NCBI GenBank assembly: GCA_025929455.1
Contig: JAICMB010000024.1
Span: 1 to 14,236 of the forward strand
DNA from: Bryobacteraceae bacterium
GTDB taxonomy: Bacteria; Acidobacteriota; Terriglobia; Bryobacterales; Bryobacteraceae
Direction: 5' to 3'
DNA length: 14,236 nucleotides
The notes beneath the pieces were generated by a model. That model was not told the DNA's origin. It worked only from the letters and a program-made list of their open reading frames with translations, and searched no databases. Below are positions 8,116 to 14,236 of this stretch, in pieces. The number at the start of each line of letters is the position of its first letter. Position 1 is the first letter of the stretch. Made by a program: the position numbers and the translations under genes.

Positions 8116-9148
8116 TCTGAAAACGCCGGCTGGGATCCTTGCGGAGGCAACGCCTCACGATCCGGTCCAACTCGTCCGGAACGTCCGCGCGCAAAGCGGT
8201 AAGCGGCTTCGGGTCATCGCGCAGGATCGCGCTGACGGTGGTCGCCACGGAATCCCCGGCAAAGGCGCGCTGACCCGTAATCATCTCGTACAGCACACAT
8301 CCGAAGCTGAACAAATCCGAGCGCGCGTCCACAGGCTTGCCTTCCGCCTGTTCCGGGCTCATGTACGAAAGCGTTCCTAGAATCAGGCCTTCGCGCGTTT
8401 GCACGGCCGGAGCCGGGCTGTCCCCGTCGCGCGGCTGCACGGGCTCGGTTAATTTCGCAAGCCCAAAATCCAAGAGCTTGATGGAACCCGTTTCGGTCAT
8501 CACGATGTTGCTCGGCTTCAAATCGCGGTGGACAATGCCCGCCTTGTGTGCGGCGGCAAGCGCGTCCGCAATCTGGATGGCATACCCCAGCGCTTCTTTG
8601 AGCGGCAGTCCTTTTCGCGGGATGATCTTGTCCAGCGACTTGCCTGACACGTATTCGAGAACGAGCATCTGCTGCCCGTCCGCTTCGGCCAGGTCATAGA
8701 AGGTCACAATATGCGGATGATTCAGCGCGGAGGCTGACCGTGCTTCCTGCGCGAACCGCCTGCGCCGCTCGTCATCCTGCAAACGGCCGGCGAGCAGGAA
8801 CTTGAGCGCCACGTCGCGCCCCAATCGCGTGTCCTTCGCTCGGTAGACCTCGCCCATACCGCCGTGTCCGAGCAGCGAAATCACGCGATACGGCCCGAGT
8901 TGAGTGCCAGGCGCCAAATGCGCAATCGAAGCAGTACGGCCGGCTATTTCGGCCGAGACCCGTTCCCACGCTGGCGCGCCCAGCATGCGATCGGCACGTG
9001 TCTCCTGCGCCAATAACGATTCCACTTCCTCGCGCAACGCCGCGTCGCCGCCGCAGTGTTCGTGAAGACAATGCGCGCGCTGCTCGGGTTCCTGGGCCCG
9101 GACGGCCTCGTAAACCTCTTCAATCTGTTTCCAGCGTTCCGGGCTCAT
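7718..9148 (-). CDS. Ser/Thr protein kinase half (PknB-like), frameshifted before its membrane span
   Basis: A Hanks-type kinase with an N-terminal helical leader (about 1-80, WKQIEEVYEAV...EEVESLLAQE) typical of acidobacterial and planctomycete kinases. Kinase motifs are complete: glycine loop GHGGMGEV (94-101), VALK with Lys116, helix-C Glu135, HRDLKPSN with Asp209 and Asn214, DFG 227-229, SPE 264-266, DLFSFG, and a subdomain XI Arg near 341. The kinase is therefore probably active. From about residue 360 the frame loses family character and runs on as Arg/Cys-rich nonsense to 7718, while the continuing protein (membrane span and propeller) lies in the neighbouring frame. The start is well supported: ATG at 9148 with GAGGAG six bases upstream. 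It overlaps the sigma factor stop by 29 bases, which indicates an operon and translational coupling. Its likely substrate is the adjacent sigma factor (inference). Confidence 0.87.
   Translation of the reverse strand: MSPERWKQIEEVYEAVRAQEPEQRAHCLHEHCGGDAALREEVESLLAQETRADRMLGAPAWERVSAEIAGRTASIAHLAPGTQLGPYRVISLLGHGGMGEVYRAKDTRLGRDVALKFLLAGRLQDDERRRRFAQEARSASALNHPHIVTFYDLAEADGQQMLVLEYVSGKSLDKIIPRKGLPLKEALGYAIQIADALAAAHKAGIVHRDLKPSNIVMTETGSIKLLDFGLAKLTEPVQPRDGDSPAPAVQTREGLILGTLSYMSPEQAEGKPVDARSDLFSFGCVLYEMITGQRAFAGDSVATTVSAILRDDPKPLTALRADVPDELDRIVRRCLRKDPSRRFQNASDLQVALVEVEEELGVQSPAAIRLGARRRSKQAPSCACVGISAGRCRSGCGRRVHLHQGRRRPDARAAYGECRRSSAYVLSRISDAAEFVARRQPGRFCVERRERGQFRHLCEAGWTWGTAAADHQSGVG
8065..8068 (-). 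other. Candidate frameshift point between kinase and sensor halves
   Basis: On the coding strand this is a GGGG run (codons CTC GGG GTT). Removing one G joins kinase residue Gly361 to the downstream frame and gives a continuous 980-residue-class protein: kinase, basic linker, one membrane span, propeller. This is the layout expected of the family. The exact base cannot be fixed from sequence alone; any +1 shift between about 8005 and 8115 would serve. It may be a sequencing or assembly error, a real mutation or, less likely, programmed frameshifting. Confidence 0.5.
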
Positions 9149-9728
9149 GGCCGGCTCCTCGGATCAGTTCGCGCGTGAGCCACACCTTCGCCAGACTCCA
9201 GTCGCGCAGCACGGTTCGCGGCGAAACCTGCAGCACCGCCGCGGTCTCGTCGACCGTTAACCCCCCGAAGAAGCGCAGCTCCACCACCCTGCTCTTGCGC
9301 TCGTCGAAGGCCGCCAATGCCTGCAGCGCGTCGTCCAGCGCCACCAGATCCGGCCCTGCCTCGGCAGCCACCTCCAGCGCTTCGTCAAACGTATGCCGCT
9401 GCGCGCCACCGCGGCGCTTGGCGTAACCTTTGCGGCGTGCCGCATCCACCAGAATGCGTCGCATCATCTGCGCGGCCATGGCGAAGAAATGTGCGCGATC
9501 CTGCCAATCGACTTCCTTGACGTCCACCAGCCGCAAATACGCTTCGTTTACCAACGCGGAGGTCTGCAGTGTCTGCCCCGCACGCTCCCGCCGTAGCCGC
9601 CGCGCCGCGAGGCGGTGTAACTCCGCGTATACCGCGGGAAACAAGTCGTCGGCAGCGGCGGCATCGCCCTTCCCCCAGGCCCGGAGCAGAACCGTAACAG
9701 ACGCTGAACGCGAACCCGCGCTGTCCAT
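9120..9728 (-). CDS. ECF sigma factor of the kinase-associated type (ECF43-like)
   Basis: A 202-residue sigma-70 family ECF protein with only regions 2 and 4. Region 2 covers about 10-110 (SALVNEAYLRL at 57-67, HFFAMAAQMMRRILVDAARR at 80-99). Region 4 covers about 130-190, with a helix-turn-helix near 157-184 (LTVDETAAVLQVSPRTVLRD). Sequence and neighbourhood fit the Sigma70_ECF/TIGR02999 group common in Acidobacteria and Planctomycetes, and the kinase-linked ECF43 group. Where standard ECF factors have the acidic DAED patch before LVQE, this protein has Gln55-Thr56-Ser57-Ala58 before LVNE. In the Vibrio protein EcfP the loss of acidic residues is made good by kinase phosphorylation of a Thr at this spot. 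The same control is inferred here, with Thr56 (or Ser57) as candidate. No anti-sigma factor is visible. The start at 9728 is preceded by GGAG 13 bases away, which is a loose spacing. Confidence 0.9.
   Translation of the reverse strand: MDSAGSRSASVTVLLRAWGKGDAAAADDLFPAVYAELHRLAARRLRRERAGQTLQTSALVNEAYLRLVDVKEVDWQDRAHFFAMAAQMMRRILVDAARRKGYAKRRGGAQRHTFDEALEVAAEAGPDLVALDDALQALAAFDERKSRVVELRFFGGLTVDETAAVLQVSPRTVLRDWSLAKVWLTRELIRGAGHEPGTLETD
9155..9160 (-). promoter_or_regulatory. Ribosome binding site of the kinase gene
   Basis: GAGGAG on the coding strand, six bases before the ATG at 9148 and inside the end of the sigma factor gene. It fixes the kinase start and shows that kinase translation is initiated within the sigma factor reading frame. 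Confidence 0.7.
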
Positions 9729-9802
9729 CTCAAGAATCTTACTCCGTTGTTAGAGTTTTCGCTAATCGTTCTCGCTTCCCCCGCCGAAGGAGACGGATCG
9801 AT
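9729..9802. promoter_or_regulatory. Divergent promoter region between sigma factor and metalloprotease
   Basis: These 74 bases separate two divergent starts, so both promoters must lie here or reach into the coding regions. No confident -35/-10 hexamers or operator palindrome was recognised. The strong ribosome site of the metalloprotease occupies the right end. Confidence 0.5.
9786..9793 (+). promoter_or_regulatory. Ribosome binding site of the metalloprotease gene
   Basis: GAAGGAGA nine bases before the ATG at 9803. It is the best ribosome site in the window and decides the start of this small gene. Confidence 0.75.
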
Positions 9803-10396
9803 ATGCGGAAAGCGGTGCTTCTGATGGTGCGGGCGGGAACAACCCTGGGCTGGGCCGGCGAACGGCGCGTGACGGTTTGCCTGCCCCACAACCCGGAGAA
9901 GTTTGACGTGTTCATCGTCGCTGAAGGCTTGGCGAGCGAAATTTACCGTAATATCGGCATTGAGCTGCGCTGGAAAACCCAGTGCCATGCCGCCGAGCTG
10001 GACGCGCCGGCTTCTCAAGCGTTTCCAAACCTGACAACGCTCGGGATGCGCTGGGTAGAAGAGGCGCCGGCAAACACATCGCCATTAGCGATCGCGGCAG
10101 CCTTCCCGTTTCAGTACACCGGTGCCCGCATCGTGCTGTTCACCGATCGCATGCGCAATATTTTACGGCAGAGCGATTTCGTCGGCGTTGCCGTGCTCGG
10201 TCACGTCCTAGCCCACGAAATCGGGCACGTGCTGCTCGGCAACGACGAGCATGCGGACGAGGGCATCATGAAGGCGTACTGGAGCGCCTCGGACAAAACC
10301 GGCATGCGCAACCGCCCGCTGCGGTTCACGAACAACGAAGCAGACATGATGCGGCAGCGTTTCGATCACCAAGGCGTGGTCATCGCAGCACGATAA
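9803..10396 (+). CDS. Small zinc metalloprotease-like protein (HEIGH)
   Basis: A 197-residue protein with the zinc-site motif HEIGH (His138, Glu139, His142), followed by LLG, a further His150 and GIM with Met156. The third His lies eight residues after the second, longer than the classical metzincin HExxHxxGxxH. The His...GIM layout resembles a group of short acidobacterial proteins with a HELGHLLLG...H...GIM pattern and a possible Met-turn (recalled, not searched). Zinc-dependent peptidase activity is likely but unproven. The N-terminus MRKAVLLMVRAGTTLGWA resembles an export signal but has an Arg in the hydrophobic part, so export is uncertain. The start is supported by GAAGGAGA. The gene is divergent from the sigma factor, which makes it a candidate target, and its stop lies 24 bases from the convergent dnaE2 stop. 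Confidence 0.75.
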   Translation: MRKAVLLMVRAGTTLGWAGERRVTVCLPHNPEKFDVFIVAEGLASEIYRNIGIELRWKTQCHAAELDAPASQAFPNLTTLGMRWVEEAPANTSPLAIAAAFPFQYTGARIVLFTDRMRNILRQSDFVGVAVLGHVLAHEIGHVLLGNDEHADEGIMKAYWSASDKTGMRNRPLRFTNNEADMMRQRFDHQGVVIAAR

Positions 10397-10420
10397 TGTT
10401 GGTGTCGCTTTATTTGCGTC

Positions 10421-13400
10421 TCAATGAAAGTCGTGCGACGGCACCGCTTCTTCGGCGACTTGCAGCGGTAAAATGCGCGCGGCTTTCACCGATTGCACAC
10501 CTTGCACGTTTTGCATTTCGCCTTCCACGACCAGATAGGGATTTTCTAAAATCTTGGCGCGCTCGCGGGCGAAAACATCGGGCATGATGACGGCGTTTGC
10601 AATGCCGGTCTCGTCTTCGATGCTGAGGAACACCAGCCCCTTTGCCGTCCCGGGCCGCTGGCGGCAGATGACGCATCCTGCAATACGCACGATACGGCCG
10701 TTCCGTACCTGGTGAACGCGGTTGGCCGGCACAACGCCCAGCGCGTTCATCTTTTCGCGATGGAAGGACATCGGGTGTTTGCCGATGGTGAGCTGCGTTC
10801 CGCGGAAATCGGCATTCAGGCGCTCGCTCTCGTCCATGATCGCGAGAGGACTCGCGGTGGCTGTATCGTCGGCTGCGAACAGCGGACCGCGCGGGCGAAC
10901 GGCCAGTTCCGAAGTCCACAGCGCCGCGCGGCGGTGCGTCTTCTCGAGCAAATTGAGAGCGCCGGTCTCGCTCAGCTTCCGCAGTTCGTCTTTGCGCAGC
11001 GACGGCACACGGTCCGCCAGGTCCTGAATGCTCGCAAACGGCCGTTCGGCGCGCGCGGTAAGCAACTCGCGCGCGGCCTGCTCGCGCAATCCCTTCACGT
11101 ACATCAAACCCAGCCGCACGCATTTGGCATTGCGGTGATCGGAGAAGTCGTCCTCTTCAATGGTGCAGAACCAATCGGAGCGCGTCACATCGACCGGCTT
11201 GAAATGCAATCCGTGCCGCTGCGCATCTTTGACCAGCGTGGCGGGCGCGTAGAAGCCCATCGGTTGATTGTTGAGCAGCGCGGCCGTGAACGCGGCCAGG
11301 TAGCGGCACTTCAGATATGCGCTGGCATAAGCGAGCAGCGCGAAGCTGGCGGCGTGCGATTCCGGAAAGCCGTATAGCGCGAAAGACGTGATGGCCTGAA
11401 TGATGCCGTCCTGCACCGGCCCGGTGATGCCGTTGCGATCCATGCCTTCGCGCAGCTTCACCTCGACATCGCGCATGCGCGCTTCCGAGCGCTTGAACCC
11501 GAACGCCCGCCGCAGGTCTTCGGCCTCACCGCCGCTGAAGCCGGCGACAATCATGGCCATGCGCAGCAACTGTTCCTGAAACAGCGGCACGCCGAGCGTG
11601 CGCGCGAGCACAGGCTCGAGCGCCGGGTGCATGCAGTCCGGTTTCTCCAAGCCCTGCCGGCGGCGGATGTAGGGATTCAACATTTGTCCGACGATCGGTC
11701 CGGGGCGGATGATGGCGACCTGCACGACGATGTCGTAAAAACGTTCCGGGCGCAGCCGCGGAAGACACGACATTTGAGCGCGGCTCTCGACCTGAAACAG
11801 GCCTACTGTATCGGCCTTTTGCAGTGCCGCGTAGACTTGCGGATCATCCGGCGGCAAGTGCGCGAGATCAACTTCCTCGTCGTAAGCGTCCTGAATCAGC
11901 TTGAGGCTTTCCTGCAAAACGGACATCATGCCGAGGCCGAGCAGGTCCACCTTAACAATGCCCATCGACGCGCAATCGTCCTTGTCCCACTGCACGACGA
12001 CGCGGCCGGGCATGGTGGCGGGCTCGAGCGGCACCACACAGTCGAGCTGTCCCTGGCACACCACCATGCCGCCGGAGTGCTGGCCGAGATGCCGCGGCAG
12101 GTCCTGAATGGTCATATATAGGTCCAGGAATTTGCTTACGAGCGGATTCGATGCATCGAGCCCGGCCTCGCGGAACTGCCGCGCCGCTGTTTCCATGGGA
12201 TCTTTCCAGCCCCACGAAGGAACCATAGCGGAAAGCTTGGCGAGTGTGCGCTCGTCGAAGCCGAGCACCTTGCCGATATCGCGAGCCGCCGATTTCCCGC
12301 GGTACGTGATGACATTCGCGGTCATGGCCGAGCCGCGTTCGCCGTAGCGTTTGTAGACGTGCTGAATGACGCGCTCGCGGCGATCGCCGCTGGGCAGGTC
12401 GAGATCGATGTCGGGCCACTCGCCGCGCTCTTCCGATAAGAAGCGCTCGAACAGCAGATCCATCGCGACCGGATCGACGGCGGTGATGCCGAGCGAGTAA
12501 CACACCGCGCTGTTCGCCGCCGAGCCGCGGCCCTGCACGAGAATGTCCTCGCAGCGGCAGAACTGCACGAGGTCCCAGACGATCAGGAAGTATCCGGCGA
12601 GATCGAGCTTCTCAATTACAGCCAGCTCGCGATCGATTTGTGCACGCGCGCGTACGCCCAGGTCGCCGGCGAAATTGCGGTAGCGCTGCCGCGCGCCTTC
12701 CCAGGTACGCGCGCGCAGAAACGAGTTCATGGTTTCTCCGGACGACACGGGATAGCGCGGAAACTCGTAACCCAGGTCTTCGAGCGTGAATTGCAGGCGC
12801 TGTGACAGCTCCAGTGTGTTGGCGATCGCTTCGGGTAGATCGGCGAAGATGCGCGCCATTTCAGATGCGGTCTTGAGGTGACGCTCGGAGTTGATGGCGA
12901 GCAGGCGACCGGCTTCCGCGATGGTGGTTTTGTGCCGCACACAGGTGAGTACGTCGAGCGCGGCGCGCGCCTGCGGAGCTGCGTACGCGACGCCGTTGGT
13001 GGCGAGCAGCGGCAGCTTGCGGCGGCGCGCCAGTTCGATAAGCGCCTGGTTGCGTAACTCCTGCTCACGGCTGAAATGGCGCTGTAGCTCGATATAAATA
13101 TGTTGCTGCCCGAAGATGTGGAGCAGCTTGTCAAGCTTGTCATCATCGGGCTCGGACAACAGGCACACGAGGCCTTCGGCGAACTCCGCGAAGTCATCGA
13201 GCGAGGCGGCGCGGGTATCGACTTCGCTCGACTCTTTGGGGCCGCTCAGCTTAACGCGCGTTATAAGGCGGCACAGATTCTGATACCCGCGGCGGCTCTC
13301 ACATAGCAGGGGATAACGCTGCCCGTCTTGGCAGGCTAATTCGGCACCGATGTGCGCGCGCAGGCCGAGCTTTTTCGCCGCGAGATGGAATCGCACGGCG

Positions 13401-13540
13401 CCGGAGATGCCGTCACGATCGAGCAGCGCTATGCCGGGGAGACCGCACTCGGCTGCGCGGACGGCCAAGTCTTCGGGAAGCGAGGAGCCTTCGAGAAAGC
13501 TGAACGCGGAGCGCGCGTGTAGCTCGACGTATTCAGTCAT
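10421..13540 (-). CDS. dnaE2: Error-prone DNA polymerase III alpha subunit DnaE2 (ImuC)
   Basis: A full-length 1039-residue C-family polymerase, the catalytic part of the SOS-type ImuA/ImuB/DnaE2 mutasome that copies damaged DNA with mutations. Visible order: PHP domain (about 1-250, YVELHARSAFSFLEGSS at 4-20, where the usual second metal-binding His of HxH is Arg10, as expected for an inactive PHP proofreading site); palm and fingers with catalytic WPDIDLD (Asp377, Asp379) and VDLLGLG (Asp532); HLGQHSGGMV near 484-493; PGPIVGQMLNPY 613-624; a helix-hairpin-helix region near 835-863; and a C-terminal OB domain about 945-990. The three catalytic Asp residues are present, so it should be active. 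The ATG at 13540 is chosen over one at 13597 because it begins at the family start, has GAAGG five bases upstream, and overlaps the imuB stop by 8 bases (ATGACTGA). Cotranscription with imuB is clear. A LexA operator would lie upstream, outside the window. Confidence 0.95.
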   Translation of the reverse strand: MTEYVELHARSAFSFLEGSSLPEDLAVRAAECGLPGIALLDRDGISGAVRFHLAAKKLGLRAHIGAELACQDGQRYPLLCESRRGYQNLCRLITRVKLSGPKESSEVDTRAASLDDFAEFAEGLVCLLSEPDDDKLDKLLHIFGQQHIYIELQRHFSREQELRNQALIELARRRKLPLLATNGVAYAAPQARAALDVLTCVRHKTTIAEAGRLLAINSERHLKTASEMARIFADLPEAIANTLELSQRLQFTLEDLGYEFPRYPVSSGETMNSFLRARTWEGARQRYRNFAGDLGVRARAQIDRELAVIEKLDLAGYFLIVWDLVQFCRCEDILVQGRGSAANSAVCYSLGITAVDPVAMDLLFERFLSEERGEWPDIDLDLPSGDRRERVIQHVYKRYGERGSAMTANVITYRGKSAARDIGKVLGFDERTLAKLSAMVPSWGWKDPMETAARQFREAGLDASNPLVSKFLDLYMTIQDLPRHLGQHSGGMVVCQGQLDCVVPLEPATMPGRVVVQWDKDDCASMGIVKVDLLGLGMMSVLQESLKLIQDAYDEEVDLAHLPPDDPQVYAALQKADTVGLFQVESRAQMSCLPRLRPERFYDIVVQVAIIRPGPIVGQMLNPYIRRRQGLEKPDCMHPALEPVLARTLGVPLFQEQLLRMAMIVAGFSGGEAEDLRRAFGFKRSEARMRDVEVKLREGMDRNGITGPVQDGIIQAITSFALYGFPESHAASFALLAYASAYLKCRYLAAFTAALLNNQPMGFYAPATLVKDAQRHGLHFKPVDVTRSDWFCTIEEDDFSDHRNAKCVRLGLMYVKGLREQAARELLTARAERPFASIQDLADRVPSLRKDELRKLSETGALNLLEKTHRRAALWTSELAVRPRGPLFAADDTATASPLAIMDESERLNADFRGTQLTIGKHPMSFHREKMNALGVVPANRVHQVRNGRIVRIAGCVICRQRPGTAKGLVFLSIEDETGIANAVIMPDVFARERAKILENPYLVVEGEMQNVQGVQSVKAARILPLQVAEEAVPSHDFH

Positions 13541-14236
13541 ACATGCCTTCGAGGAACCAGGCGCCGTCCGGCAGGCGGTACAGGCGATAGAGCGCACCGC
13601 TTGCGACGGCGATGTCCCATTCGTCGCGGTACCAGGGAGTATCGGTCCACCAGTTGCCGCAGGTGCGCCAAGGACCGGCGCAGGTGGTTATGCAGCCGCG
13701 GACCAGGCGTGTGCGGATGGAGGCGGGACGCGAGCGGTCGAGGGTCACTTCTGCCGGGAGCGGTGGGCGGAAATAGCGGAATGCGAGCTGCGTTGCCGGA
13801 GGACAGGCAGCAGAGACTGACTGTCCCACTTGGGCGAATTGGGGGTTTAGGCGGAAGGGCTCGAAGTGGTGCGTGTCGAGTAGTTCTGGGGTACCGGCGT
13901 TTGTTTCGCCCACGAGGGCGCGGACGCGCGCTAGTGTGACTTCGAGTTTGTCCGGCTCGGGCGCGGGCGGCAGGAACATGCCATGTTGTATGCGCCGCGG
14001 CGCCGTAGGATGCAGTGCGATGGCGACGGCCGTCATGGGCGCCTGCGGAGGATGCGCTTCGAGATCGAGTTGAATGAGCTTGAGCAGCGCTTTCGCATCG
14101 CGCGCCGGCACGGGCAGCCGCACCACGCGTTCATAGTCGCCGGCGTTTTCAAGCGTGAGCGTCACGCGCACTTCGTTGGTAGCGAGTGCCTGTGATTCGA
14201 GACGCGCGCACAGCGGGTTGAGCATGCGCGCGATCA
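13533..14236 (-). CDS. imuB: ImuB, inactive Y-family polymerase-like protein, C-terminal part
   Basis: The 3' part of imuB, open past the right edge. ImuB is a Y-family (DinB/UmuC-like) homologue without polymerase activity that links DnaE2 to the beta sliding clamp and ImuA. The visible 234 residues hold the little-finger end (LNPLCARLESQALATNEVRV), a putative degenerate clamp motif QHGMF (13974-13988, at the place where relatives have QLxLF/W), then EPDKLEVTLARVRALVG, GTPELLDTHHFEPFRL, and the family tail with PWRTCGNWW, PWYRDEWDIAV, LYRLYR and FLEGMYD. Nothing N-terminal, including the palm, is in the window. The ATG at 14225 is internal, since the frame continues upstream without a stop. 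It overlaps dnaE2 by 8 bases. Confidence 0.9.
   Translation of the reverse strand, partial: IARMLNPLCARLESQALATNEVRVTLTLENAGDYERVVRLPVPARDAKALLKLIQLDLEAHPPQAPMTAVAIALHPTAPRRIQHGMFLPPAPEPDKLEVTLARVRALVGETNAGTPELLDTHHFEPFRLNPQFAQVGQSVSAACPPATQLAFRYFRPPLPAEVTLDRSRPASIRTRLVRGCITTCAGPWRTCGNWWTDTPWYRDEWDIAVASGALYRLYRLPDGAWFLEGMYD
13546..13550 (-). promoter_or_regulatory. Ribosome binding site of dnaE2 inside imuB
   Basis: GAAGG on the coding strand, five bases before the ATG at 13540 and inside the last codons of imuB. It supports the 13540 start and translational coupling between the two genes. Confidence 0.6.

Noticed and set aside
9879..9889. GCCTGCCCCAC inside the metalloprotease gene as another repeat copy
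   Set aside because: No matching left stem precedes it and it encodes part of an ordinary coding stretch; probably coincidence.
13541..13597. Longer dnaE2 start at 13597
   Set aside because: The extra 19 residues overlap imuB by 65 bases and do not resemble the family N-terminus; the ATG at 13540 has a ribosome site and the normal MTEYVELH start.

Overview
The window is about 60% GC or more and looks like a chromosomal stretch from an acidobacterium, probably of the Bryobacterales/Solibacter type. The evidence is a partial ADOP-type permease, an ECF sigma factor coupled to a kinase with a TolB-like propeller, an S41 protease with an arginine/alanine motif where a lysine is usual, and an imuB-dnaE2 mutagenesis cassette. 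This assignment rests on recalled gene families, not on a search.

Layout from left to right: the 3' part of an ADOP/MacB-like permease (+, to 1499); an intergenic block of 331 bases with two terminator-like hairpins and three palindromic repeats sharing a CCCAC tail; a two-module U32 'peptidase' (+, 1831-4347), a family now linked to RNA hydroxylation and other Fe-S chemistry; a convergent secreted S41 protease (-, 4351-6057) with two spaced copies of AAGTACTAA upstream of its start; a sensor kinase gene (-, 6202-9148) split by an apparent frameshift into a kinase half and a membrane/TolB-propeller half; an ECF sigma factor (-, 9120-9728) overlapping the kinase start; a divergent small zinc metalloprotease (+, 9803-10396); and, convergent to it, the error-prone polymerase dnaE2 (-, 10421-13540) preceded by and overlapping the 3' part of imuB (-, 13533 to the right edge).

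Two functional units stand out. The first is a sigma factor-kinase signalling pair. The acidic DAED patch of sigma region 2.2 is replaced by Gln-Thr-Ser-Ala, which fits a sigma factor that must be phosphorylated by its partner kinase before it can bind RNA polymerase. The propeller half would be the extracytoplasmic sensor, but it is out of frame here. The second is the ImuB-DnaE2 mutasome, with an 8-base overlap between the genes and an intact polymerase active site. The LexA-controlled promoter expected for it would lie beyond the right edge.

No tRNA, rRNA, CRISPR array, insertion sequence or phage gene was seen. No wholly new system was found. The items most worth following up are the putative phospho-activated sigma switch, the frameshift between kinase and sensor, and the palindromic repeat family at 1618-1743.
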